This document shows positions 47,493 through 56,751 of a stretch of DNA of 64,000 bases, piece after piece (the stretch's first letter is position 1; each line of letters starts with the position of its first letter). A program made the translations under genes and the position numbers. This stretch comes from Gammaproteobacteria bacterium (lineage in GTDB: Bacteria > Pseudomonadota > Gammaproteobacteria > Pseudomonadales > Halieaceae), in NCBI GenBank assembly GCA_030427085.1, contig JAUHXH010000005.1, positions 124,001 to 188,000 of the forward strand, written 5' to 3'. Under the pieces are notes generated by a model. That model was not told the origin of the DNA. It saw only the letters and a list, made by a program, of their open reading frames with translations, and made no database searches.

Positions 47493-49709
47493 ATGACTGA
47501 CGCTTCCTCCAAACATCCCACACCCGTTGGTGGCGGCCCCAAGAAGGTGCTGTACACCCTGAATACGGTACGGCGCATCGGCCTAAAGAACTCCGCCAAG
47601 GCGCTAAGTGCCAACAATGCCTGCAAAGCCTGCGGCCTGGGGATGGGCGGCCAAAAAGGCGGCATGACCAATGAACTGGGCGAATTCCCCGCGGTGTGCA
47701 ACAAGTCCATCCAGGCGCAGTCCACGGATATCCAGCCACCCATTCCCCCGGAAGTTTTCCAACACTCCCTGAGCGAGTTGCAGGAACTCAGTGGGCGCGA
47801 ACTGGAACATCTCGGCCGCCTCGGTGCGCCAATCTACAAGCCCGCAGGAAGCGACTGCTACCAGCCTATCGGCTGGAATGAAGCCCTGGATAGGGCTGCC
47901 GACCAACTGCGCCAGACCGCACCGCAGCGCAGCTTTTTCTACTCCTCGGGCCGCTCGTCCAACGAAGCTGGCTTCGTGCTGCAACTGTTCGCCCGGCTTT
48001 ACGGCAGCAACAACGTCAACAACTGCTCTTACTACTGCCACCAGGCCACCAGCGTGGCGCTGGAATCCAGCGTGGGCGTGGGCACGGCCACCGTGGAACT
48101 GGACGACCTGCAGGATTGCGACCTAATTTTCGTGATCGGCGCCAACCCCGCCTCCAACCACCCCCGTTTTGTGCACCAATTGAAAGCCTGTCGGGACCGG
48201 GGCGGGCAGGTGATCGTGATCAACCCGGCGAAGGAGCCGGGCCTGGTGCGCTTTGCCGTTCCCAAGAGTGCCAAATCCATGCTCTCCGGAGGCACCTGGA
48301 TCGCTTCGGATTATCTGCAGCCCCGCATTGGCGGCGACATCGCCCTGCTGAAGGGTTTGGCCAAGGCGGTACTGGAGGCGGGCGGTGAGGATGCTGCTTT
48401 TCTCAGCGAACACGCCGAAGGATTCGAGGCCTTCGCGCAGGACCTGGCGGATAGCGACTGGCATAGCCTGGAAACAGCTTCCGGGGTAACGCGCAGCGAT
48501 ATGGAGCGCGTCGCGCGGGGCTACATAAAGGCAAAACGTGCCGTGTTCGCCTGGGGCATGGGCATGACCCACCACACCCACGGGGTGGAGAACGTGGAAT
48601 ACATCGCCAACCTCGCCCTCCTGCGCGGCATGGTGGGTAAACGTTACGCGGGCCTACTGCCGCTGCGCGGGCACAGCAATGTGCAGGGTATTGGCACCAT
48701 CGGCGTTAAACCGGTATTGGCGCGGGTGGTGCTTGAGCGCATCGAGGCGGAATTCGGCGTGAACCTGCCCACCCATCGCGGCCTAGACACACTCGCCTGC
48801 CTGGAAGCTGCCCACGCCGGCGCCATGGATACAGCGGTGGTGATGGGCGGCAATCTTTACGGCGCGACCCCCGATGCCGAGTGGGCGCGCGACGCGATGG
48901 ACCGCATCGGGTTCAAGATCTTCCTCACCACCACGCTCAACCGCGGCCACGTTACCGGCATGGAACACTCCGCGGCGCTGGTGTTGCCGGTGACCGCGCG
49001 GGACGAGGAGCGCCAGCCCACTACGCAGGAGTCCATGTTCAACTTTGTGCGACTGAGCGACGGCGGTATCGAGCGGCTCGACCAGGTCCGCCCGGAAGTC
49101 GACATCCTCTGCGATATCGCCCGGCGACTGCTGCCCGACGGCCCGGTGGACTTTGAGGCTTTTAAATCCCACCGGCGCATTCGCGAAGCCATCGCTCACA
49201 CCGTACCGGGCATGGAAGCACTGGAGGATATCGACGTGGCGCGGCGGGAATTTCACGTCAATGGCCGCCTGCTGCACACACCAATATTTAAAACCCGCAG
49301 CGGCAAAGCGACCTTCACCGTACACCCCCTGCCAGCTGTGCAGTCGGCGTCTGAGTATCCCTACACCCTGATGACGGTCCGCAGCGAGGGACAGTTCAAC
49401 ACCATCATCTATGAGGAAAAAGACAGTTACCGCGGCACAGACGAGCGCTGGTGTGTGATGCTGAACACCGAGGATATGGCGGCAATGGGACTGAGTGAGG
49501 GCGCGCGGGTTGACCTCGTCTCCCCGGCCGGCCGTATGTCGGCCGTACGTGTGTACAGCTTTGATCTGCCTCGCGGCAATACCATGGCTTACTTTCCGGA
49601 AGCCAATTGCCTGGTAGGCCGACAACACGACCCCCGCAGCAAGACCCCGGCGTTCAAATCTGTCGCCATCCGCATCGAAGCACGCCAACTGGCGGCAACC
49701 AGCGCCTGA
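47493..49709 (+). CDS. Molybdopterin-dependent oxidoreductase alpha subunit (FdhF/YdeP-like, TIGR01701 group)
   Basis: 738 residues. The N-terminal part NACKACGLGMGGQKGGMTNE with a later Cys (FPAVCNKS) is the pattern of this group, which is related to formate dehydrogenase H. FSSGRSSNEAGFVLQLFARLYGSNNVNNCSYYCHQAT is the molybdopterin domain start, and CDLIFVIGANPASNHPR, AWGMGMTHHTHGVENV and the C-terminal MTVRSEGQFNTIIYEEKD complete the bis-MGD-binding fold. Substrate and electron partner of the group are not established. No fdhD-like or Fe-S subunit gene is adjacent, so it may work alone or with genes elsewhere. It is cytoplasmic, without a Tat signal. Confidence 0.9.
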   Translation: MTDASSKHPTPVGGGPKKVLYTLNTVRRIGLKNSAKALSANNACKACGLGMGGQKGGMTNELGEFPAVCNKSIQAQSTDIQPPIPPEVFQHSLSELQELSGRELEHLGRLGAPIYKPAGSDCYQPIGWNEALDRAADQLRQTAPQRSFFYSSGRSSNEAGFVLQLFARLYGSNNVNNCSYYCHQATSVALESSVGVGTATVELDDLQDCDLIFVIGANPASNHPRFVHQLKACRDRGGQVIVINPAKEPGLVRFAVPKSAKSMLSGGTWIASDYLQPRIGGDIALLKGLAKAVLEAGGEDAAFLSEHAEGFEAFAQDLADSDWHSLETASGVTRSDMERVARGYIKAKRAVFAWGMGMTHHTHGVENVEYIANLALLRGMVGKRYAGLLPLRGHSNVQGIGTIGVKPVLARVVLERIEAEFGVNLPTHRGLDTLACLEAAHAGAMDTAVVMGGNLYGATPDAEWARDAMDRIGFKIFLTTTLNRGHVTGMEHSAALVLPVTARDEERQPTTQESMFNFVRLSDGGIERLDQVRPEVDILCDIARRLLPDGPVDFEAFKSHRRIREAIAHTVPGMEALEDIDVARREFHVNGRLLHTPIFKTRSGKATFTVHPLPAVQSASEYPYTLMTVRSEGQFNTIIYEEKDSYRGTDERWCVMLNTEDMAAMGLSEGARVDLVSPAGRMSAVRVYSFDLPRGNTMAYFPEANCLVGRQHDPRSKTPAFKSVAIRIEARQLAATSA

Positions 49710-49785
49710 GCCAACAAACAATCCACTCCGATTGCATTAGCTGGGCTATGCTAAGAACCCTGCACACCCATTCGGAGATGCCATC

Positions 49786-50238
49786 ATGATCACTCTACGC
49801 AAGTGCCTCGCCACGCTGGCCTTTCTCGGCGGTGCCAGCCTGGTACACGCCGACACCAGCCATGTGGAATTTTTAAACGCTGGCACGCTGCCACCGGATC
49901 TGCCCTTTTCGGAAGCCGTACGCGTGGGCGACACCTACTATCTTTCCGGCCAGATCGGCATCGAACCGGGCACTCGCAACCTCGCCTCCGGTGGCCTGGA
50001 CGGCCAGGCGCGGCAGACCATGGCCAATATCCAGCGCATTCTGGAAGGCAACGGATTGGGGCTGAAAAACCTCGTCAAATGCACCGTGATGCTGGACGAC
50101 ATGGATGACTGGCCGGCTTTCAACAAGATCTACATGGAGATTCTGAAGCCGCCCTACCCCGCCCGCAGCGCCTTCGGTGCCGACGATCTGGCGCTGGAAG
50201 CCAAGGTGGAAGTGGAGTGCATCGCCGCCAAACGATAG
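49786..50238 (+). CDS. RidA-family (YjgF/YER057c) protein with signal peptide
   Basis: 150 residues. An N-terminal signal peptide (TLRKCLATLAFLGGASLVHADT) precedes a normal RidA domain: AVRVGDTYYLSGQIGIEPG, ANIQRILEGNGLGLKNLVKCTVML, PYPARSAFG with the substrate-carboxylate Arg, and ALEAKVEVECIA. Cytoplasmic RidA hydrolyses reactive enamine/imine intermediates. Secreted versions are less studied and form a separate Rid subgroup. It stands 73 nt before a PQQ dehydrogenase gene that is also exported, so it might remove reactive imines in the periplasm (inference). Confidence 0.92.
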   Translation: MITLRKCLATLAFLGGASLVHADTSHVEFLNAGTLPPDLPFSEAVRVGDTYYLSGQIGIEPGTRNLASGGLDGQARQTMANIQRILEGNGLGLKNLVKCTVMLDDMDDWPAFNKIYMEILKPPYPARSAFGADDLALEAKVEVECIAAKR

Positions 50239-50311
50239 TGCTGAAACCGTGACACCAAGGCGCGGGATGCATTACAGTTTGCGGGCAATAACATAATAAG
50301 GAACCCACTCA

Positions 50312-52414
50312 ATGCCGCACGGTTATCGACTACCGGGCCTGTTACTGGCCGTCTGTTTTTGTCTTGCTGCCTGTGATCGCAGCACTCCGGAATCACCCTC
50401 CGAGGCGGTTCAACTCACGCCTCCTCCCGCAGCGATTCCGGATATCGAGTGGCGCACCCACGGCAACGGCCCGGACGAGCAACGCTACAGCGCTCTGGAC
50501 CAGATCAACACTGACAATGTGGCCAAGCTGGGCCTGGACTGGTACTTCGACTACCCCACCAATCGGGGCCTGGAAGCTACACCGCTGGTGATCGACGGTG
50601 TGATTTACACCACCGGCTCCTGGAGCATGGTGTTCGCCCACGACGCCCGCAGCGGCGAGCTGCTGTGGTTCTACGACCCAGAGGTACCGCGAAACTGGGC
50701 GGTGCATCTGTGTTGCGACGTGGTCAATCGTGGCGTGGCCTACAACGACGGCAAGCTGTTCTTCGGCACACTGGACGGCCGTTTGATCGCGCTGGAAGCC
50801 AGCAGCGGTAAAAAAGTGTGGGAAGTGCAAACCACCGACCGCGAACGCCCCTACTCCATCACCGGCGCCCCGCGCATCGTCAAGGATCGCCTGATCATCG
50901 GCAATGGCGGTAGTGAACTGGGCGTTCGCGGTTATGTATCCGCCTACGCCTTGAAAGATGGCGAGATGCTGTGGCGCTTCTACACGGTACCGGGCAATCC
51001 CGAGGACGGATTCGAAACCCCTGCCGTAGAGCGCGCCGCCGAAACCTGGGGCGGCGGCCCCTGGTGGGAAATTGGCGGTGGCGGCACGGTGTGGGATTCC
51101 ATCGCCTACGATCCAGACCTGAACCTGCTGTACATCGGCGTAGGCAACGGCGCCCCCTGGAACCAGCAAATTCGCTCACCGGAGGGGGGTGACAACCTCT
51201 ACCTGTCTTCCATCGTGGCTTTGAACCCCGATGACGGCCGCTACGTGTGGCACTACCAGACCACCCCGGGGGAGTCCTGGGATTACACCGCCACCCAGCA
51301 CATGATCCTCGCCGACCTGGAGGTGAAGGGCGAGCAGCGCAAAGTGATCATGCAGGCGCCGAAAAACGGCTTCTTCTACGTGCTGGATCGCGCCACTGGC
51401 GAGCTGCTGTCTGCTGAACCCTACGCCACCGTGACCTGGGCGACCCACGTGGACATGGAGACCGGCCGGCCAGTTGAGGCGGATGGTGTGCGCTACACCG
51501 ACGGACCCACCGGCCTGCACCTGCCCGGCCCCATCGGTGGCCACAACTGGCACCCCATGAGCTACAACCCGGACACTGGACTGGTCTATATCCCCAAACA
51601 GGACGTGCCCTGGATTTTCGCTACCGATGAGCAGTTCAGCTACCGCGAGGGTTACTGGAATACCGGTACCGACGCAGCACCTGCCAGCATGCCCGACGAC
51701 CCCACCATTCAGGCCGCGGTATTGGGCATGGTCAGAGGCAGCATCGTCGCCTGGGACCCGGTCGCCGCCGAAACGCGCTGGGAGGTGGAACATGCCGGCC
51801 CCTGGAACGGCGGCATGCTGTCTACTGCGGGGGATCTCCTTTTTCAGGGGAATGCCGAGGGGCAATTCGTGGCCTATCGCACCGACAATGGCGAGGAACT
51901 GTGGTCCTTTGATGCCCAAACCGGCATCGTGGCACCACCAGTCACCTATCGCCTGGATGGCGAACAATACGTTGCCGTGGTGGCGGGCTGGGGCGGCGCG
52001 CTGGCCCTGGTGGGAGGCGACGCCCTGAAAGCCGGGGCTATCCCCAATCGCAGCCGCCTGCTGGTGTTCAAACTGGACGGCACGAAGCAATTACCGCCTG
52101 CGGTTGCGCCGCAACTGGTCTTCGACCCACCGCCCCAGTCGGGCAGTGCCGAGCAAATTGCCGCCGGCAAAGACCTGTACCTCAGATACTGTGTGTTCTG
52201 CCACGGCGATGCCGCTGTTAGCGGCGGCGCCACCACCGACCTGCGGGGGCTGAGCCGCGAGCAACACAATGACTGGCTGGCCACCGTACTCGGCGGCAAG
52301 CACTGGCAAAACGGCATGGTGGGCTTTGGCGGCGAGCTGGACGAAGCCCAGGCCCGCAATATCCAGTCCTACATTATCGAGCGGGCGGAGCGGGCCAAAG
52401 CCGCACAGGAATAG
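50312..52414 (+). CDS. PQQ-dependent dehydrogenase with C-terminal cytochrome c domain (quinohemoprotein)
   Basis: 700 residues. The N-terminus has a lipobox-like end, CFCLAACDRS, so it may be an outer- or inner-membrane-anchored periplasmic lipoprotein. The eight-bladed propeller shows the vicinal disulfide pair HLCCDVVNRG, the propeller repeats LIALEASSGKKVWE and VALNPDDGRYVWHYQ, TPGESWDYTATQHMIL, and GGHNWHPMSYNPDTGLVYIP. The last 90 residues hold a haem c motif YCVFCHGD (CxxCH) and the axial-Met region GGKHWQNGMVGF. The family oxidises alcohols or aldehydes and passes electrons from PQQH2 through haem c to a terminal oxidase. The substrate is not predictable. Confidence 0.93.
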   Translation: MPHGYRLPGLLLAVCFCLAACDRSTPESPSEAVQLTPPPAAIPDIEWRTHGNGPDEQRYSALDQINTDNVAKLGLDWYFDYPTNRGLEATPLVIDGVIYTTGSWSMVFAHDARSGELLWFYDPEVPRNWAVHLCCDVVNRGVAYNDGKLFFGTLDGRLIALEASSGKKVWEVQTTDRERPYSITGAPRIVKDRLIIGNGGSELGVRGYVSAYALKDGEMLWRFYTVPGNPEDGFETPAVERAAETWGGGPWWEIGGGGTVWDSIAYDPDLNLLYIGVGNGAPWNQQIRSPEGGDNLYLSSIVALNPDDGRYVWHYQTTPGESWDYTATQHMILADLEVKGEQRKVIMQAPKNGFFYVLDRATGELLSAEPYATVTWATHVDMETGRPVEADGVRYTDGPTGLHLPGPIGGHNWHPMSYNPDTGLVYIPKQDVPWIFATDEQFSYREGYWNTGTDAAPASMPDDPTIQAAVLGMVRGSIVAWDPVAAETRWEVEHAGPWNGGMLSTAGDLLFQGNAEGQFVAYRTDNGEELWSFDAQTGIVAPPVTYRLDGEQYVAVVAGWGGALALVGGDALKAGAIPNRSRLLVFKLDGTKQLPPAVAPQLVFDPPPQSGSAEQIAAGKDLYLRYCVFCHGDAAVSGGATTDLRGLSREQHNDWLATVLGGKHWQNGMVGFGGELDEAQARNIQSYIIERAERAKAAQE

Positions 52415-52619
52415 CACCCTCCCGGGTGGCCTGCTGCAAGGCGGGCCACCTGACTCGTTTCACACTATTGCCCAATTGCGAGCCCAATTTCCGGGCCAGC
52501 GCACACAATCCACCATAAATGTAGTAGCAGGTCCCGAAATCCGGACTACACTGCTAGCTGGTCTATGCGCGCATGGGACGTGCGGTTCTGCATACCAGAA
52601 CACTATAAGGAGAATTTTT

Positions 52620-52667
52620 GTGTCTACCTTTTCCAGCAACGGCAATACTATTCCTGACTCTCCCTGA
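52620..52667 (+). other. Possible 15-codon leader peptide
   Basis: AAGGAG at 52607-52612 is ideally spaced (7 nt) from GTG 52620, which opens a frame of 15 codons (STFSSNGNTIPDSP after the start) closing 26 nt before the diguanylate cyclase ATG. The strong ribosome-binding site here, and its absence before the downstream ATG, suggest translational coupling. A TTG at 52618 in the cyclase frame is an alternative use of the same site. Confidence 0.3.
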
Positions 52668-52692
52668 CAGGCCCTACTGGCTCATACTGAAC

Positions 52693-54597
52693 ATGCCACA
52701 GGCCAATATTCGTCGTGCGTTCTACCTGCTGGTACTGCTGCTATTAGGCGCGGCGGGCACCGCCTTGGCCAACAACACGTCACCAGATGCCGATTCACTG
52801 CGCGAGCAGATACTGCAGAACCCCTGGCAGGCGGATAAGGACATGGCGGTCGCTAACGACGGCTACGACCTCGACCCCGCCCTGTTCCTGGCCTACCGTG
52901 CACATGCCCTGCAATTCCTGGATCGCCAGGAAGATTTCGATGCGCTGGTGCAAGAGGGGATCAACTCGCTGCAGCCATCCAGTCCCCCACAGGCGCACTG
53001 TCTGCTGCGCTTGTTCGAAGGTGTGTCCCTGCGCCGGGCGGGTGACTACGAGCAGGCTCTGGCGCGCCTGCGCGAAGCCACAGCGCTGGCCACCGAGTTT
53101 CAACTCGTCGACGAGCAGGTATTCGCCCTGGCGGAGTTGTCGTTCACACGCAGCCTCCAGGGTGACAATGAAGGCGCGCTTAACGATTTGCAGATCGGCC
53201 ACACACTGGCACTGGAACAAAACGATCCCTTTCTGATCGCCCAGATGGAAGAAGGCTACGGAGTGGTTTACGGCTATGTCGACGACTATCCCGCCGCCAT
53301 CCGGCATTACGAGCGCTCTCTGGCGATTTATCGGGAACTGGGCTACCTCGCCTATCAGGCCGAGGCCCTGTACGGCATTGGCGTGACTTATCGCTACTGG
53401 AAAAAATGGGACCAGGCCCTGGCTACCTTCGAAGAATACCGCGTGTTAACCGAACAGCCTGACAGTCAGCAGGACCGTTTTTCCCCCTACTACGGGCTGG
53501 GCACCACCTACGCGCAAATGGGACGCTGTCGCCAGGCCCTGCCTCACATCCAGCAAGCAATGGAACTGTCTGGCCCACTGGACTTTAAAGCGGAACTGCT
53601 CAAAGCCAGGGCGCGTTGCCTGATCCAGTTAAAGGATGTGCCCGCCGCGCTCGAGGCACTGGATAGCGCTCAGGCCCTGTTCGATGCCATTCCCAGCCTG
53701 ATCGGCACCCGATGGGAGTTGGAGGTACACGAAATTCGCGCTGAAGCGCTGGCCACACAAGGCAATCATGCCGCAGCCCTGCAAACCTTCAAGGACTACC
53801 ACACCGCCATGCACAACCTGCAGGCAAGCAATGCCTCGGCCAACATGGAACAGTTACGCCTGGCGCTGGAGGATCGTCAGAAGTCGGCGGAAATCGCCCT
53901 GTTGCGTGAACAAACCCGCCGCATGGAACTGGAAAACCACCAGGCCAATCGCAGCCTTGCACGGCAACGGGAACTCCTGATTCTGGGCGTGATCGCTGGC
54001 GTCGTTATCCTTCTGTTGTTGGTATTGCTGGCGCGTAGCACACTGCGCTTCCGGCGCCTGTCCACCCAGGACGACCTGACTGGACTACACAATCGGCGCC
54101 ACCTGTTCCGGCTGCTCGGCCAACAGCTCGCCGAACTGCCGCCTGATCGCGGCCAACTCGCCGCTGCCCTGATCGACATTGACGACTTCAAAAAGATCAA
54201 TGACCAACACGGCCACCCGGCCGGTGATGCCGTTATCCGTGCCGTGGCCAGCACCTTCAGCCGCCAGTTACGCCACGGCGAGGTGCTGGCGCGCGTGGGC
54301 GGCGAGGAGTTTTTCCTGGTATTACCCCGCACCAGCGCAGAGGATGCCCGAGCCATAACCGAACGCTTGCTGGCACAACTTCGCGAGCGGGATTTCCCCG
54401 TTGGCCCCGGGCGAACTACACGCCTGACCGCCAGCGCCGGTGTAGCGGAATTTGGCCCCGGCTGTGCCACAGCGGAACAACTCTACGAAGCTGCCGACCG
54501 GGCTCTGTACGCCTCCAAGGCCGCGGGTAAAAACTGCGCAACCCTGTACGACACGGATACCATCGACGAGGCGCCTGCCGCCCCATCAACGCCCTGA
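52693..54597 (+). CDS. Diguanylate cyclase (GGDEF) with exported TPR sensor region
   Basis: About 634 residues from ATG 52693, where a signal peptide begins (RRAFYLLVLLLLGAAGTALA); an upstream TTG at 52618 is possible. The periplasmic part has TPR-like repeats (about 60-370), then a coiled coil, a TM helix (about 430-452, LLILGVIAGVVILLLLVLL) and a GGDEF domain with DDLTGLHNRRHLF, LIDIDDFKKIND and the active-site GGEEF at about 536-540. It would make c-di-GMP in the cytoplasm in response to a periplasmic signal. The inhibitory RxxD site is absent (RHGE instead), so product inhibition may be weak. It is preceded by a possible leader peptide. Confidence 0.92.
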   Translation: MPQANIRRAFYLLVLLLLGAAGTALANNTSPDADSLREQILQNPWQADKDMAVANDGYDLDPALFLAYRAHALQFLDRQEDFDALVQEGINSLQPSSPPQAHCLLRLFEGVSLRRAGDYEQALARLREATALATEFQLVDEQVFALAELSFTRSLQGDNEGALNDLQIGHTLALEQNDPFLIAQMEEGYGVVYGYVDDYPAAIRHYERSLAIYRELGYLAYQAEALYGIGVTYRYWKKWDQALATFEEYRVLTEQPDSQQDRFSPYYGLGTTYAQMGRCRQALPHIQQAMELSGPLDFKAELLKARARCLIQLKDVPAALEALDSAQALFDAIPSLIGTRWELEVHEIRAEALATQGNHAAALQTFKDYHTAMHNLQASNASANMEQLRLALEDRQKSAEIALLREQTRRMELENHQANRSLARQRELLILGVIAGVVILLLLVLLARSTLRFRRLSTQDDLTGLHNRRHLFRLLGQQLAELPPDRGQLAAALIDIDDFKKINDQHGHPAGDAVIRAVASTFSRQLRHGEVLARVGGEEFFLVLPRTSAEDARAITERLLAQLRERDFPVGPGRTTRLTASAGVAEFGPGCATAEQLYEAADRALYASKAAGKNCATLYDTDTIDEAPAAPSTP

Positions 54598-54776
54598 TTC
54601 AGGGCGAATCCCGCCCCATCCGTGGGCGTGTGCACGACCATTGAGCCGCCTGCAATTTGAATTCAAACAGCCATGCGCTTTTTTGACATTGGTCAATTTC
54701 GCCCCACTACTTTGTGCTATTGATAGCTCAAAGAAACAAATCGCGCTTGCACGGCAAGGGTCAGGGGGAAACAACA

Positions 54777-55682
54777 ATGAAAAAAGCAACATTACGTACC
54801 ATCGCCGCCGCCGGCGTGCTCACGCTGGGCGCCTGCGCTCGGGTGGAGTTGGGGGGGCCTATCATCGGGGCAACGATCAGTATCTTCCATTCTGGGGAGG
54901 AAGAGGCTATCTACACCACCACCACTACGGAATGGGGCGGGCCCAACCGCAAGGAAGCCCTACTCGTAGCGGGTGGCGGTTTTATCGATCTACGTCAGGA
55001 AGACTTTAGCCAGTACACCGACAGTGGCTATTTCATCGTCACCGCTGCTGGGGGGCAGCGGGTTGGCGATGACTTCTCTGGCATGCTCACCGACGCGGAG
55101 GACTTTACCGGTGAAGTCCATGTGATCATTCCCGCCCGGGATGCTGACATCCAGACCGGCCGGCTGAACGGGCTCACCGAGCTGGTGTACCAGGCCGTGA
55201 AACCGCTGATCGATAACGGTGCCACCGAGGAAGAGGTGATCGACACGCTGGACAGCATTGCCGCGTCTCTGGTGACCAGCGACATCACGGAAGACGGGGA
55301 AATCAACTACCGGGATCTGCTGGTATCGTCCTACTACGACGCCGATCCACTGCAGCATACGCAGGACGAGTTGAAAGCGCTGGCCCAGGCGGTGTTCGAG
55401 GGTGATGCTGCAATGCTCGCCGCCGAAGTGAAAACACTGTCAGTATGCAATTACACGCAAACCACGCCGGGTGGCAGTTTTGAAGTGTGCGAAACCGCCC
55501 ACGATGTCGCAAGTTGTGATGCAGAGAGCGGTACCTTTGCCTTTGGTGCCTGTCCGCTGGAAGGGGCAGTAGGCGTGTGCGATGGCACTGAAAGTTCCAC
55601 GTTCTACTACTCGGGTGAAGCTTCAAGCCTGTCTTTCGGCTGTAACTTCGTACCCGGCGGCGTCTGGACAAGTTTCGAATAA
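54777..55682 (+). CDS. Uncharacterised cysteine-rich lipoprotein
   Basis: 301 residues from ATG 54777 (AGGGGGAA upstream). The lipobox LTLGAC gives a lipoprotein with the mature end CARVEL. Residues about 40-190 are Asp/Glu-rich and contain DSIAASLVTSDITEDGEINYRDLLV, a stretch that recalls dockerin or EF-hand-like Ca loops. The last 75 residues have eight Cys (VCNYTQTT, VCETAHDVASC, FGACP, GVCDG, FGCNF) arranged like disulfide-bonded loops. No enzyme motif was recognised. An intrinsic terminator follows 20 nt later. It is probably surface- or periplasm-facing. Confidence 0.75.
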   Translation: MKKATLRTIAAAGVLTLGACARVELGGPIIGATISIFHSGEEEAIYTTTTTEWGGPNRKEALLVAGGGFIDLRQEDFSQYTDSGYFIVTAAGGQRVGDDFSGMLTDAEDFTGEVHVIIPARDADIQTGRLNGLTELVYQAVKPLIDNGATEEEVIDTLDSIAASLVTSDITEDGEINYRDLLVSSYYDADPLQHTQDELKALAQAVFEGDAAMLAAEVKTLSVCNYTQTTPGGSFEVCETAHDVASCDAESGTFAFGACPLEGAVGVCDGTESSTFYYSGEASSLSFGCNFVPGGVWTSFE

Positions 55683-55701
55683 CAATCCCGCCGGTTGTAC
55701 C

Positions 55702-55726
55702 AACGAGCCCCTCAGGGGCTCGTTTT
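55702..55726. terminator. Bidirectional intrinsic terminator
   Basis: A 10-bp stem AACGAGCCCC / GGGGCTCGTT with a TCA loop, followed rightward by TTTT, lies between the rightward lipoprotein and the leftward hydrolase, whose stop is at 55738. It can serve both. Confidence 0.8.
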
Positions 55727-55737
55727 GGTTTGAGCCC

Positions 55738-56751
55738 TCACTCCGTTCGAGCAGACAACGCCACAAACTCGTCCACCCCCTTGAACAGGCCGCCATCCAG
55801 TCGTTCCAGGGCACCCTCATCACGCTTCACGTAAGCATCCAGAAAGGTCGTGGTAGCCGCCAGCACAGCATTCAGCGCATCGGTTTGCGGCAGCGCATCA
55901 CGTTCCGTACGGCATATTAAGTTACCGAGGTAGTGATCAGCCCCCTGAACAACCAGCGCATACTTGCCTTGCGGTGGTGACGTTTCGTATGACAGGAGAT
56001 GGCTACGCCAGTCAGGCCAGAATGCCGGCTGAATGTCCCAGGTACCCGTGGTCACCAGTGTTGGGCTTGCCAGCGTCTGCCAGCTATCTTCGGTGATGAT
56101 GTCGAACATCGGCCCCGGCGGTGACAGTGCTATCACCGCACTCACCTCTGCCCGCAGCGACCCCACATGACGGCCGGTTTCGGGGTCAACCGCAGTCGCC
56201 CCACCCCACTGCTGCGCTGTGAAAGCGCCAAAAGAGTGACCCGCAATGGCCAGCTGCGACGGATTTGCCTTGCCGTTAAAGGCCGGAAGCATCGATTCCA
56301 ACTGCGTGACGGAATCCAGCAACAGTTGCAACTCCTCAACACGTCGCTGCACCAGGCCAAACTGGCCGTAGCGCAGGCTGTTAAAGATTCCCCTTGGCGC
56401 CCCGCAGCAATCGGCATGATTGGTCGTTACCACCGCGTAACCATGGCTTGCCCAGTGTCTCAGGAGCGCATCGTAGCTGTCTTTATCAGACCAGTTGCCG
56501 TGGGAGAACAGCAACAGGGGGAAGGCCTCCCCGTCCAGCGGAAAATACAGGTTGAGTAACAGCTCGCGACCTGCCACTGCCAAGGCCACATCCCGTCTGG
56601 AAACAACGGCATGGGGCCCCTCGCCTGCCCCTGCGGTGGCGCCCAGCTCGCGGCTCTGCTGTGTACTGAGTTGGGGCGCTGCAGGCAACACCACATCATC
56701 GCCGCAAGCCGATAACAAACCCGCAAGGATCAACACCCAGGCTCTGATCAC
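55738..56751 (-). CDS. Alpha/beta hydrolase lipoprotein (PAF-acetylhydrolase / dienelactone hydrolase-like)
   Basis: 337 residues with lipobox GLLSAC near the N-terminus. The fold is shown by LLLFSHGNW (oxyanion region), TTNHADCCG, the nucleophile elbow AIAGHSFGAFTAQ, a likely Asp in TTGTWDIQPAFWPD and a His in VQGADHYLG. It is similar in plan to secreted phospholipase-like hydrolases that act on lipids or esters. It overlaps the upstream hydrolase gene by 4 nt (ATGA), so the pair is coupled. The substrate is unknown. Confidence 0.87.
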   Translation of the reverse strand: MIRAWVLILAGLLSACGDDVVLPAAPQLSTQQSRELGATAGAGEGPHAVVSRRDVALAVAGRELLLNLYFPLDGEAFPLLLFSHGNWSDKDSYDALLRHWASHGYAVVTTNHADCCGAPRGIFNSLRYGQFGLVQRRVEELQLLLDSVTQLESMLPAFNGKANPSQLAIAGHSFGAFTAQQWGGATAVDPETGRHVGSLRAEVSAVIALSPPGPMFDIITEDSWQTLASPTLVTTGTWDIQPAFWPDWRSHLLSYETSPPQGKYALVVQGADHYLGNLICRTERDALPQTDALNAVLAATTTFLDAYVKRDEGALERLDGGLFKGVDEFVALSARTE

